A DNA stretch of 64,000 bases from a virus. The translations under genes were made by a program, and so were the position numbers. A model generated the notes under the pieces. It ran no database searches and was not told the DNA's origin. It saw only the letters and a program-made list of their open reading frames with translations. How positions within the stretch are numbered: the first letter of the stretch is position 1; each line of letters opens with the position of its first letter. Location of the stretch: the IMG/VR virus record IMGVR_UViG_3300010885_038790, positions 51,167 through 115,166 of that record; one strand, written 5' to 3'. Below are positions 38,437 to 46,989 of this stretch, one piece after another.

Positions 38437-38473
38437 TATTTACTAACTAGTAAATAATGAGGTTATATAAAAT

Positions 38474-38992
38474 ATGTCAGCTACCGATAGATTACCATCA
38501 AACAAAAACTTTCTTTCTCCTCTTGGGTTTAACTTCTCCATATACAAAACTCCCGGGCTGAATTATTTCGTTCAACAAGCAAGCATCCCTTCTATTACGA
38601 TTGGCCGTGCCGAAGTAAACACACCATTCAATGTACTGAAGTATCCAGGTGATAAGGTAGATTATAGTGATCTGACTATTGTGTTTAGGGTAGATGAAGA
38701 GTTGCGTAATTACATGGAGCTGTATACATGGCTTACAAGCATTACACGTAATGGAGGATTTACTGGATATAAGAGATTGACTGATGCTGCAGTCGGTGAG
38801 GGTGTTTTCTCTGATGCCGTTCTTACTGTAATGTCTAGCTCAAAGAACACCATTGCTCTTGTTAATTACATAAACCTTTATCCTACATCTCTATCTGAAC
38901 TTACGTTTGATTCAAGAATGGAAGATGTGTCATACATTGAAGCTACAGTAAACTTTACGTATCAGTCATTCAATATCGAATACTTGATCTAA
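38474..38992 (+). CDS. Tail-tube-related/tail completion protein (gp3-like by position)
   Basis: The 172 residues contain FLSPLGFNFSIYKTPGLNYFVQQASIPSITIG, then PFNVLKYPGDKVDYSDLTIVFRVDEELRNYMELYTWL and a final FNIEYLI. This pattern is conserved in marine T4-like phages in the gap between gp23 and uvsY, where gp3 (tail completion, about the same size) is annotated. It resembles the tube-protein fold ('F.....iP.i...' then 'Y.dl...f.vDEel'). I call it a tail tube-like terminator protein; the gp3 equivalence is inference. Confidence 0.6.
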   Translation: MSATDRLPSNKNFLSPLGFNFSIYKTPGLNYFVQQASIPSITIGRAEVNTPFNVLKYPGDKVDYSDLTIVFRVDEELRNYMELYTWLTSITRNGGFTGYKRLTDAAVGEGVFSDAVLTVMSSSKNTIALVNYINLYPTSLSELTFDSRMEDVSYIEATVNFTYQSFNIEYLI

Positions 38993-39012
38993 GGCAGTAC
39001 ATACTATACAAT
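38984..39012 (+). promoter_or_regulatory. Sigma-70-like promoter before uvsY
   Basis: TTGATC (38984-38989) and TACAAT (39007-39012) are separated by 17 bases, ending 29 bases before the uvsY ATG. The -35 box abuts the stop codon of the preceding gene, the same layout as the early promoters at the right end of the window. Confidence 0.5.
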
Positions 39013-39041
39013 ACCTATGTGTTGATTGATAGGACTATATT

Positions 39042-39476
39042 ATGAAGATTGAAGAATTGCATCAGTTATGGGAGAAAGATGCCGGTATTGATCGTACTGA
39101 GTTAGGTGAGGAAAGCCTTCGCATTCCTCAATTGCATTCAAAGTATTATAAGCTATACTCTGAAGAACGTACTACTCTAAGAAAGTGGGAGGTAGAGTTC
39201 AAACGTCTATATAGAGAAAAGCACGAATACTACAACGGCGTGTTGAGTGAAGAAGAACTACGGTCTAACGGGTGGGAGCCATTCTCACTTCGTGTGCTAA
39301 AAACAGACATCCCGATGTACCTCGAGGCAGATAAAGACATTTCAAGAGGCAAGTCACTTATTGCCGCCCAACAAGACAAGGTTGAGTTTATTGAATCAAT
39401 TATCAAGTCACTGCCTTCTCGTGGTTATCAGATCAATGCCGCTATAAGCTGGGAAAAGTTTAAAGTCGGCGCATGA
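39042..39476 (+). CDS. uvsY: Recombination mediator UvsY-like
   Basis: This 144-residue helical protein starts MKIEELHQLWEKDAGIDRTELGEESLRIPQLHSKYYK and continues LYREKHEYYNGVLSEEEL, RVLKTDIPMYLEADKDI and KVEFIESIIKSLPSRGYQI, the UvsY family pattern. UvsY loads UvsX recombinase on gp32-coated single-stranded DNA. It directly precedes UvsW, with a 4-base overlap, as in T4 relatives. It is likely transcribed from the sigma-70-like promoter ending at 39012. Confidence 0.93.
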   Translation: MKIEELHQLWEKDAGIDRTELGEESLRIPQLHSKYYKLYSEERTTLRKWEVEFKRLYREKHEYYNGVLSEEELRSNGWEPFSLRVLKTDIPMYLEADKDISRGKSLIAAQQDKVEFIESIIKSLPSRGYQINAAISWEKFKVGA

Positions 39477-40948
39477 GTATTATAGTATTATCCCGCATAG
39501 ATGACGTTTATATAAGAGTTCATTGCGATTCTGATGTCGCATATGAGCTAAGTGAGTACTTTACGTTTAACGTGCCTGGTGCTAAGTTCTCACCCAAGTA
39601 TAAAAATAAGATGTGGGATGGTAAAATACGGCTATACAGCGTTATGACTAAAAGGCTGTATACTGGACTTAGACTGTACGTTGAGATATTTGCAAGGGAA
39701 AGGGGATATGAGATAGAATACCCTAGCCCAAATGATTTTTGTGATCAAGAGTACTCCTTAGTAGAAGCATTCGAGGATGCAAATAAGTATATAAAGAAGC
39801 CTGATATTGAGGTAAGAGGTTACCAGGCTGAAGCTTTCGCCCATGGCATAAGAACGAGGAGAGCGTTACTTCTATCTCCAACAGCATCCGGTAAGTCATT
39901 AATGATATTTGCACTGTGTATGCATCTACTCAAGAACGATCCATCTAGAAAAGTATTAGTTATTGTTCCTACAACATCTCTAGTACATCAAATGGCTACA
40001 GACTTCGGGGACTATATCCAGGATGATTGCGATAAGTTTTGTCATCGAATTCTAGCAGGCGCCGAAAAATCTACCTCTAAACCAATCGTCATATCGACTT
40101 GGCAGTCAATCTATAAACAACCCAAAGCCTGGTTCAATCAATTTCATACAGCAATTGGTGATGAGGCCCATCTATTCAAAGCTAAAAGCCTTACCGATAT
40201 CATGTGTAAGCTTACCAATTGCCCTAACAAGTTTGGGTTTACTGGTACACTAGATGGAACAGAGACTCATAAGTTAGTGCTCGAAGGACTGTTTGGCCCG
40301 GTTAAAAAAGTAACCACAACAGCCGAACTAATAGAGAACAAGACATTATCATCGTTCAAGATCAAAGCCTTAGTACTTAACTACAGTGATGATATTCGTA
40401 AGCAGATATCAAAGGCAACATACCCCGATGAAGTTGACTTTATAACTAATAATCAATTCCGTACAAAGTTCATAACAAACTTGGCGCTATCTCTAAAGGG
40501 TAACACTCTAATATTATTCAGACATAAAGCACACGGACATGCAATTCATGATGTGCTTAAAGATAAGATGAACAATCGCGAGCTCTACTACGTGGATGGA
40601 GACGTAGACGGTGCTATTAGAGAAGATATAAGAAAGGAAGTAGAGGGGGTGCAAGACGGTATTATAGTAGCCTCACTAGGTACTTTCTCAACAGGTATAA
40701 ATATTAAGAACTTGCACAACGTTGTATTTGCAAGTCCTTCGAAATCAAGGATTAAGGTATTACAGTCTATTGGCCGAGGTCTTAGAAAATTAATCAGTAA
40801 GAACGTATTTACACTTTATGACGTCGCTGACGACCTAAGCTGGAAGTCTAACAAGAATCATACTATACTACACTTTGTTGAGCGTATAAAAATGTACAAC
40901 GAAGAAAAATTTGATTATAAAATTTATAATGTTGAGCTAAGGAATTAA
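39473..40948 (+). CDS. uvsW: ATP-dependent DNA/RNA helicase UvsW-like
   Basis: The 491 residues have an N-terminal DNA-binding part (FTFNVPGAKFSPKYKNKMWDGKIRLY), a superfamily 2 helicase core with Walker A SPTASGKS at 135-142, Walker B/DEAH box GDEAH at 229-233, motif III FTGTL, and a second RecA-like lobe ending in VLQSIGRGLRK (motif VI). UvsW unwinds branched recombination intermediates and R-loops, switching off origin replication late in infection. Length is close to T4 UvsW. It overlaps UvsY by 4 bases. Confidence 0.95.
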   Translation: MSIIVLSRIDDVYIRVHCDSDVAYELSEYFTFNVPGAKFSPKYKNKMWDGKIRLYSVMTKRLYTGLRLYVEIFARERGYEIEYPSPNDFCDQEYSLVEAFEDANKYIKKPDIEVRGYQAEAFAHGIRTRRALLLSPTASGKSLMIFALCMHLLKNDPSRKVLVIVPTTSLVHQMATDFGDYIQDDCDKFCHRILAGAEKSTSKPIVISTWQSIYKQPKAWFNQFHTAIGDEAHLFKAKSLTDIMCKLTNCPNKFGFTGTLDGTETHKLVLEGLFGPVKKVTTTAELIENKTLSSFKIKALVLNYSDDIRKQISKATYPDEVDFITNNQFRTKFITNLALSLKGNTLILFRHKAHGHAIHDVLKDKMNNRELYYVDGDVDGAIREDIRKEVEGVQDGIIVASLGTFSTGINIKNLHNVVFASPSKSRIKVLQSIGRGLRKLISKNVFTLYDVADDLSWKSNKNHTILHFVERIKMYNEEKFDYKIYNVELRN

Positions 40949-40950
40949 TA

Positions 40951-41334
40951 ATGGTTACGGTGTGTAAGTTACAATCAGGTAGTGAAATAGTTGGTACTAT
41001 AATTGAATCAACATCAAAAAGTATAACTATCAATAATCCCTTGCAGATTATGTACATAAGAAGACTGAATGGTCCGCCATCAGTCACACTACAACGTTAT
41101 GTACCCTTCACATCACAAGAAGACCTTACAATAAGCCGTACCCATATTGAAGTTATGTGTGAGCCGATCCAAGGCCTTGAGCAGTACTATGTTAATACGC
41201 TTAAATCAATCCAAGAGCATGTTGATCCAAGTCTAGTAACTGATCTTATGGACGCCAATGAACCTAAGAAATTTGAACATGACAGCTATATTGCCATGCT
41301 TGAGCAATTAATGTCAAAGAAGCCACTGAATTAA
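40951..41334 (+). CDS. Conserved phage protein, possible Sm-like fold
   Basis: The 127-residue protein opens with VTVCKLQSGSEIVGTIIESTSKSITINNPLQIMY, a pattern resembling the strand-turn layout of Sm/LSm folds ('l.sG.eivG.i.....s..i.nPl.i'). The C-terminal half is helical (LEQYYVNTLKSIQEHVDPSL). I recall genes of this type between uvsW and gp55 in marine T4-like phages, all without known function. It is separated by two bases from UvsW and seven from gp55, so it is co-transcribed with them. Confidence 0.5.
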   Translation: MVTVCKLQSGSEIVGTIIESTSKSITINNPLQIMYIRRLNGPPSVTLQRYVPFTSQEDLTISRTHIEVMCEPIQGLEQYYVNTLKSIQEHVDPSLVTDLMDANEPKKFEHDSYIAMLEQLMSKKPLN

Positions 41335-41341
41335 GGATATT

Positions 41342-41914
41342 ATGAGTGATAACCACTATGTTGACAATAAGAAGCTATTAGAATCGATAACAGAATATAG
41401 AAATTTAGTTATTGAGTCTAAAACAAACGGTACCGTTAAGCCAAGGATACCTGACTATATCGGCAGGTGTATGTTGCTTATTGCCCAGAGATTATCACAT
41501 AAGCCTAACTTCATTAATTACTCATACCGTGAGGAGATGATTAGTGATGGTATAGAGAACTGTATTAGTTATATCGATAACTTTGATCCTTCCAAGTCAA
41601 ACAATCCATTTGCGTACTTTACACAGATTATATATTTTGCATTCCTTCGAAGAATTCAGAAAGAAAAGAAGCAGTTGTATGTAAAGCATAAGATGCTTGA
41701 AAACTCATTGTTAATGAATACACTTATTTCCCAAGGTGAGCACGATGATGGAGAATTTACTCCAGCCTACATTGATATGGAAAATGAGAATATGAGTGAC
41801 TTCATTAACAATTTCGAGGAAGGGCTTGATAAGAAGAAAAAGCTTCGTAAGAAAGGCTTAGAAAAGTTTCTCGAGGAAGATATAGTCGCTGATATAGAGG
41901 AAGATGAACAATGA
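41342..41914 (+). CDS. 55: Late-transcription sigma factor gp55-like
   Basis: The 190 residues contain CMLLIAQRLSHKPNFINYSYREEMISDGIENCISYIDNFDPSKSNNPFAYFTQIIYFAFLRRIQKEKKQLY, the divergent sigma region 2 typical of gp55 proteins. The C-terminus is charged (DKKKKLRKKGLEKFLEEDI), corresponding to the part that in T4 contacts the sliding clamp. With host core polymerase and the clamp gp45 (55026) it should read the TATAAATA late promoters found at 29119, 29143, 35924 and 36935. It overlaps gp47 by 4 bases. Confidence 0.93.
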   Translation: MSDNHYVDNKKLLESITEYRNLVIESKTNGTVKPRIPDYIGRCMLLIAQRLSHKPNFINYSYREEMISDGIENCISYIDNFDPSKSNNPFAYFTQIIYFAFLRRIQKEKKQLYVKHKMLENSLLMNTLISQGEHDDGEFTPAYIDMENENMSDFINNFEEGLDKKKKLRKKGLEKFLEEDIVADIEEDEQ

Positions 41915-42975
41915 AGGTTGCAATTCTTGGTGACACCCATTTCGGAGCGCGCGGTGATAGTGCCCACTTTCATAAACTGTTTAAAAGATTTTACGATGAG
42001 GTCTTTTTTCCCTACCTAAAAGCAAACAGTATAGAGTATGTAATTCAACTAGGTGATGTTTTTGATAGACGTAAATACATTAACTATCAAACGTTGAGTA
42101 GTGCAAGGGAGTATTTCTTTGAGCCGTTAAATAGAGACTTTAAAAGCTGGCTGCTTGTTGGTAATCATGATACCTACTACAAGAACACCAACGAAGTTAA
42201 TTCACTCGACCTGTTATTACAGCAATATGAAAATATTCATCAAGTGCATTCGGCATGTGAGCTTGGACTTGAAGGTACATCCATTCTATTAGTACCCTGG
42301 ATTGCACCTGATAACCAGATTGAAATACTTAACGATATGCAAACGTCACGCTCCCAGATATGTATGGGTCACTTTGAGATAAGTGGATTTGAGATGCATA
42401 AGGGCGCTGTATGTGATACAGGGCTTAACCGCGATGTGTTTGATAAGTTTGATCTAGTTATATCAGGTCACTTTCACACTAGGAGTATCCGTAATAACAT
42501 CACATACACAGGCACTCCCTATCAAATGACCTGGGCAGACTTTGATGATCCAAAAGGATTTCACATATTAGACACTAACACCAGGGAGATGGAGTTTATA
42601 CCTAACCCTAATGTTATGTTCCATAAGGTATGGTATGATGACTTGAACAAAAGCATGACTGACGTTATTGTAGATGACTACACCCTGTATAAAGACTCAA
42701 TCGTAAAAGTAATTATTAAAAATAAAACTAATCCTTATTGGTTTGATTTGTTTATCGAGCGTTTAGAGAAGTCAGGCCTATTAGATCTACAGGTCGTAGA
42801 AGATCACCTTAACCTTAACTTAGAAGATGATTCTGATATAGTTAATGAGGCAGAAGATACACTTACTATTCTTAATAAGTTTGTTGATCAGCTGGAACTC
42901 AAAGTTGATAAACTAAAACTGGAAAGCCTACTACGTAACCTATACAATGAAGCGTTATCAATGGAGATTGCGTGA
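41911..42975 (+). CDS. 47: Recombination endonuclease subunit gp47-like (Mre11/SbcD)
   Basis: This 354-residue metallophosphoesterase shows the metal-binding motifs in order: GDTHFG with D8 and H10, GDVFDRR with D49, GNHD at about 84-87, and GHFHTRS near residue 190. The C-terminal part (LNLEDDSDIVNEAEDTLTIL and following) binds the partner ATPase in relatives. gp46/gp47 resect DNA ends to start recombination-dependent replication. It overlaps gp46 by four bases. Confidence 0.96.
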   Translation: MKVAILGDTHFGARGDSAHFHKLFKRFYDEVFFPYLKANSIEYVIQLGDVFDRRKYINYQTLSSAREYFFEPLNRDFKSWLLVGNHDTYYKNTNEVNSLDLLLQQYENIHQVHSACELGLEGTSILLVPWIAPDNQIEILNDMQTSRSQICMGHFEISGFEMHKGAVCDTGLNRDVFDKFDLVISGHFHTRSIRNNITYTGTPYQMTWADFDDPKGFHILDTNTREMEFIPNPNVMFHKVWYDDLNKSMTDVIVDDYTLYKDSIVKVIIKNKTNPYWFDLFIERLEKSGLLDLQVVEDHLNLNLEDDSDIVNEAEDTLTILNKFVDQLELKVDKLKLESLLRNLYNEALSMEIA

Positions 42976-44687
42976 TATTTTTTAAAACTATAAGATGGAA
43001 AAACTTTCTTAGTACTGGCAACACATTTACTGAGATTGACTTTACAAAACATAAGTCAACACTTATTATTGGTGAGAACGGCGCCGGTAAATCTACCCTA
43101 CTGGATGCGTTGTGCTTTGCGCTCTACGGTAAGCCGTTTAGAAAGATTAATAAGCCTCAGTTGGTTAACTCCATTAATGGTAAGGCACTTGAGGTAGAAG
43201 TTGAATTTAGTATTGGTAAAAGAGAATATAAAGTAAGGCGTGGTATAAAGCCTGCTATCTTTGAAATCTATCAAGATGGCAAGGTAATTAACCAGGATGC
43301 TGAATCGCGAGACTATCAGGAGATGTTTGAGCGTAGCATTATTAAGCTAAGCCATAAATCGTTCTCTCAGATCGTCATCCTCGGTAGTGCAGCGTTTGTA
43401 CCATTCATGCAGTTGTCTGCAATGAACCGCAGAGAAGTCATTGAGGACTTACTGGATATACAGATATTCTCTACTATGAACACCCTACTCAAGGGCAAAC
43501 TATCAACCAACAGGGATAACGCTATTAGTGCCGACTTCAATACAAAGAGTACTGGTGAGAAGATTGAACTGTATAAGAAGCATATTGAGTCATTAAAGCA
43601 GAACAATGAAGAGTTAGTCAATCAGAAAAAGGTAAAGGTTACCGAGCTTTCTACCAGCATTGAAAATACAAATAAAACGATTGAATTACTGCAAACTGAA
43701 ATAGAGGGGTTGTCAAGTAGTATTAGTGATCAAGACAAAGTACGATCAAGGCTGGAAAAAATCCGAGATATATCAAGACAGGTTGACCTTCGGTTAGAGA
43801 AACTACGCAAAGAGACGCAATTCTTCACATCGCATGATGACTGCCCAACCTGCCGTCAAGGAATTGCACATGATCACAAGTCTTCTATTATTGAGAAAAG
43901 CAATAGTCAAATTACTGAGGTTGAAGCAGGTAAACAAAAAATCACAGAAGAACTGGATAGTATTAATACCAGACTTACAGACATCTCAAGTGTATCCACT
44001 ACTATTTCTACTAAGAATAGAGAAGTGTCAGATTTACTAATACAGTGCCGTACATGGGCATCGTTCATTGAAGATATAAAGAAGGAGATAGAGGCGCTAA
44101 ACACCTCTAATAAGCAAATAGAGTCTAATAATGAAGAGCTGAAAGAGTTGAAAGATCAACTTAAGACCTTGATTAATCAGAAGGAAACACTTATACTTGA
44201 GAAACAAGTGCTAGATGTTGCCAATACTCTACTTAAAGATTCAGGTATAAAGACAAAGATCATTAAGCAGTATGTTCCTATTATGAATAAATTAGTTAAC
44301 AAGTATCTTGCATCGATGGATTTTTTTGTTAACTTTGAATTAAACGAGTCGTTTGAAGAAACAATCAAATCAAGGTTTAGGGATGCATTTAGCTATGAGT
44401 CGTTTAGTGAAGGTGAAAAGTCACGTATCGATTTAGCGTTGTTATTTACATGGCGTGCAGTAGCTAAGTTACGTAATAGTGCATCTACTAACTTGCTTAT
44501 CTTGGATGAGGTGTTTGATAGCTCAATGGACGTGCAAGGGAGTGATGAACTGATGAAGATATTGCAAACCCTGGCTGGTGATACAAACGTATTTGTTATT
44601 AGTCATAAGACTGATCAGCTGGTAGATAAGTTTAATAATGTAATTAGATTTGAAAAACACAAGAACTTTTCAAGAATGTGTAATTAA
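42972..44687 (+). CDS. 46: Recombination endonuclease subunit gp46-like (Rad50/SbcC)
   Basis: The 571 residues include Walker A GENGAGKST (34-42), a coiled-coil region interrupted by the zinc-hook CPTC (291-294), the ABC signature FSEGEKSRIDLAL (about 478-490), Walker B LLILDEVFD (about 508-516) and a final ISHK switch motif. It is the ATPase partner of gp47. Length agrees with T4 gp46 (560 residues). Confidence 0.96.
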   Translation: MIFFKTIRWKNFLSTGNTFTEIDFTKHKSTLIIGENGAGKSTLLDALCFALYGKPFRKINKPQLVNSINGKALEVEVEFSIGKREYKVRRGIKPAIFEIYQDGKVINQDAESRDYQEMFERSIIKLSHKSFSQIVILGSAAFVPFMQLSAMNRREVIEDLLDIQIFSTMNTLLKGKLSTNRDNAISADFNTKSTGEKIELYKKHIESLKQNNEELVNQKKVKVTELSTSIENTNKTIELLQTEIEGLSSSISDQDKVRSRLEKIRDISRQVDLRLEKLRKETQFFTSHDDCPTCRQGIAHDHKSSIIEKSNSQITEVEAGKQKITEELDSINTRLTDISSVSTTISTKNREVSDLLIQCRTWASFIEDIKKEIEALNTSNKQIESNNEELKELKDQLKTLINQKETLILEKQVLDVANTLLKDSGIKTKIIKQYVPIMNKLVNKYLASMDFFVNFELNESFEETIKSRFRDAFSYESFSEGEKSRIDLALLFTWRAVAKLRNSASTNLLILDEVFDSSMDVQGSDELMKILQTLAGDTNVFVISHKTDQLVDKFNNVIRFEKHKNFSRMCN

Positions 44688-44699
44688 TAAAGGATTAAT

Positions 44700-44930
44700 A
44701 TGGCGACATTTTTATCGGAATTTGTTGATGGTGGGCCTACATGTAGTAGAGATGATTGCATGATTCAAGATCAAGGTGGAACCTCTACTATGGCATACTT
44801 CCCACCCATCTATAACAACAACAATGTTAATATCAATCCTGATATGAACACTCAAACCTATAACAGAAGATGCCTTGCATGTGGTAAGGCCTGGACGGAG
44901 ACATGGCAAAATGGTTCTAAAATTAGTTGA
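44700..44930 (+). CDS. Small zinc-ribbon-like protein
   Basis: This 76-residue protein has an N-terminal Cys pair (CSRDDC) and a C-terminal CLACGKAWTETW motif, consistent with a four-Cys zinc ribbon separated by a Pro/Asn-rich loop. Such small proteins recur near gp46 in marine T4-like phages. The function is unknown; nucleic-acid binding is plausible. It overlaps the deformylase start. Confidence 0.55.
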   Translation: MATFLSEFVDGGPTCSRDDCMIQDQGGTSTMAYFPPIYNNNNVNINPDMNTQTYNRRCLACGKAWTETWQNGSKIS

Positions 44931-45429
44931 TCCTTCTAGTGCAATTCTTAGTGAAAAAGTTCCTACTTTTGACTTTAAGAACCCACCCGTTAACTCTATG
45001 GAACTAGCAAGAGACTTGCTAGAAACTCTTATTGATAGAAAGTGTATGGGGCTATCAGCTAATGAATGCGGTCTCCCTTATCGTGTGAGTGTATTTCGTA
45101 CAGAGGATCCACTTGTTATGTTTAATCCTCGCATCATTGATGAAACTACTGAACACATTATGCTTGAAGAAACCTGTGCATCAAACACAAACATGATTGT
45201 CAAGATCAAAAGACCAAAGATCGTTAAGGTTCGCTATCAAGACGCAACTGGTGAGTTTCATACAGAGAAGTTTATTGGCATAACAGCACGTGCGATCTTA
45301 CACGAGCTTGACCATCTCAACGGAATCAACTATACTAGACGTGCGCACCCGGTACATCTATCGCGTGCACAAAACAAAAAGAAACATCTCGATAGACAAG
45401 TAGCACGTGAATTAAAGCTAGCTATATAA
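44911..45429 (+). CDS. def: Peptide deformylase
   Basis: From the ATG at 44911 the protein has 172 residues; a GGAG ribosome site sits ten bases upstream, and an earlier in-frame start at 44875 adds residues that do not fit the family. It removes formyl groups from nascent proteins. Motif 1 is MGLSANECG (46-54), where the usual Gln is Glu52; motif 2 is EETCAS (86-91) with metal ligand Cys89; motif 3 is HELDH (131-135) with metal ligands His131 and His135 and catalytic Glu132. Marine phages, notably cyanophages, often carry small deformylases. The Gln-to-Glu change could lower or alter activity. Confidence 0.88.
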   Translation: MVLKLVDPSSAILSEKVPTFDFKNPPVNSMELARDLLETLIDRKCMGLSANECGLPYRVSVFRTEDPLVMFNPRIIDETTEHIMLEETCASNTNMIVKIKRPKIVKVRYQDATGEFHTEKFIGITARAILHELDHLNGINYTRRAHPVHLSRAQNKKKHLDRQVARELKLAI

Positions 45430-45480
45430 TCTATCGCTGATAATGGCGAACGGGCCTTCCCGTATAACTAGGAGTTAGTA

Positions 45481-45657
45481 ATGTTTAAATTCAAAGAGGC
45501 TTTGACGCCCGATCCAACCCTGCATCGTAACATCAGCTTTGCCAAAAGCGCACTACGAATCTTTGCAGGTATCTTCCTTGCCATTGGTATTTACTCTATC
45601 GCAGGCCTTCTTGTGATCGCTGCTGAGGTGCTTGGAGTAGTAGAGGAGCTCGTTTAA
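45481..45657 (+). CDS. Small membrane protein (58 residues)
   Basis: A short gene between the deformylase and QueE encodes a soluble, basic N-terminal part (FKFKEALTPDPTLHRNISF) and one or two hydrophobic segments at residues about 24-55 (IFAGIFLAIGIYSIAGLLVI, then AAEVLGVV). A TAGGAG ribosome site lies seven bases upstream of the ATG, and the stop overlaps the QueE ATG (TAATG), so it is translated within the operon. It is probably an inner-membrane protein; no known family is recognised. Confidence 0.6.
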   Translation: MFKFKEALTPDPTLHRNISFAKSALRIFAGIFLAIGIYSIAGLLVIAAEVLGVVEELV

Positions 45658-46508
45658 TGAGTCGCCTTAAGGTTTCCGAGCTATTTTATTCTATCCAGGG
45701 TGAGGGTAGATATATGGGAGTGCCAAGTGTATTCCTCCGTACATTTGGCTGTAATTTCACCTGTGACGGCTTTAATATGCCTCCTGGTGAAAAGAGCAAT
45801 GAACGCAATGTCATTGCAAATAATGCTGGTGAAATTAAAGTATACAAAGAACTACCTTTAGTATCAACAGGATGTGATTCATATGCGTCGTGGGATGTTA
45901 GGTTTAAGCATCTAAGTCCGATGCTTTCTATTGATGCCGTAGTTGATGGCATATTAGACATTCTTCCTCATAATGAATGGAAGGACGAACATCTAGTAAT
46001 TACAGGTGGTGAGCCTTTACTAGGATGGCAACGTGCATATCCTGACTTGCTGTCTCATTCAAGAATGGATAACTTAAAAGAACTTACATTTGAGACTAAT
46101 GGTACACAACCTCTATCTGATGAGTTATATGAGTTTCTTAGTGAATGGACATTTGCACGGGTAGGTTATGATAACCTTACATTATCGGTATCACCAAAGC
46201 TGTCGGCTTCTGGAGAAAGCTGGGATGATGCAATTAAACCAGAGATTGTAAGTAAGTATTCTGCTGTTGGTTATACCTATCTTAAATTTGTAATAAGCAA
46301 CCTAGATCACCTTATCGAGGCAGAGACTGCAGTAGAGGCATACCGTGATCACGGATTTGATGGACCAGTATACTTGATGCCTGTTGGTGGCACTAGTGAG
46401 GTATACAATATGAATAACAGGCAAGTTGCCGAATACTCTATGGTTAAGGGTTGGAGATATAGCGATCGACTGCAAGTGCCGCTTTTTAAGAACGAATGGG
46501 GAACCTAA
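45657..46508 (+). CDS. queE: 7-carboxy-7-deazaguanine synthase QueE (radical SAM)
   Basis: The 283-residue protein begins VSELFYSIQGEGRYMGVPSVFLRTFGCNFTC, the QueE N-terminus. Cys32 and Cys36, with Cys73 in the STGCDSY segment after an insertion, probably bind the iron-sulfur cluster, a spacing I associate with phage QueE. VITGGEPLLG (about 114-123) and TFETNGT follow. QueE converts carboxytetrahydropterin to 7-carboxy-7-deazaguanine (CDG), the third step from GTP. The gene starts the QueE-QueD-FolE block and overlaps its neighbours by one base each. Confidence 0.95.
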   Translation: MSRLKVSELFYSIQGEGRYMGVPSVFLRTFGCNFTCDGFNMPPGEKSNERNVIANNAGEIKVYKELPLVSTGCDSYASWDVRFKHLSPMLSIDAVVDGILDILPHNEWKDEHLVITGGEPLLGWQRAYPDLLSHSRMDNLKELTFETNGTQPLSDELYEFLSEWTFARVGYDNLTLSVSPKLSASGESWDDAIKPEIVSKYSAVGYTYLKFVISNLDHLIEAETAVEAYRDHGFDGPVYLMPVGGTSEVYNMNNRQVAEYSMVKGWRYSDRLQVPLFKNEWGT

Positions 46509-46987
46509 TGGCAAAGTTTATTTCAACAAAAACATACAATCAAATTGGACCAGTAGCATACAGGCAATGGCGCGCCGATAGTCACTGTAACCTTATCCAT
46601 GGTTACGCGTTATCGTTTCACTTTGAGTTTGAATGTGATACATTAGATGCACGTAACTGGTGCATGGACTTTGGAGGATTAAAGCCTCTCAAGCAAAATC
46701 TAGAAGATTGGTTCGATCATACATTGCTAGTTGCACAAGATGACCCAATGCGTGAGCACTTGCTTGCACTTGGTAAGTTAAAGCTGGCAAAGATTACAGA
46801 GGTCGAAAAGACTGGATGTGAAGGTATTTCTGATTTCTTGTATGAGTATATCAACACTATCTTCTTACCTCAGTATGGTAAGACAGAGGCCGAACGCATT
46901 TGGTGCTGCAAAGTACAAGTACGTGAGACGGATGCAAATATGGCCATGCGTGTTGGTCATCGTGAAGATAATGAATTTGTAGGATAA
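46508..46987 (+). CDS. queD: 6-carboxytetrahydropterin synthase QueD
   Basis: From the ATG that overlaps the QueE stop, the protein is 159 residues; the ATG 12 bases earlier is less likely. It contains WRADSHCNLIHGYALSFHFEFE with His26, Cys27 and His31, and WCMDFGGLKPLKQNLEDWFDHTLL with the later conserved Asp and His. Bacterial QueD usually has HGH; here the second His is Tyr33, which I recall as typical of phage-type QueD. It makes 6-carboxytetrahydropterin from dihydroneopterin triphosphate for QueE. It lies between QueE and FolE. Confidence 0.92.
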   Translation: MAKFISTKTYNQIGPVAYRQWRADSHCNLIHGYALSFHFEFECDTLDARNWCMDFGGLKPLKQNLEDWFDHTLLVAQDDPMREHLLALGKLKLAKITEVEKTGCEGISDFLYEYINTIFLPQYGKTEAERIWCCKVQVRETDANMAMRVGHREDNEFVG

Positions 46988-46989
46988 TT

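Noticed and set aside
45451-45462. CGGGCCTTCCCG hairpin after the deformylase as a terminator
   Set aside because: The stem is only four bases with no T-run, and the downstream genes continue the operon.
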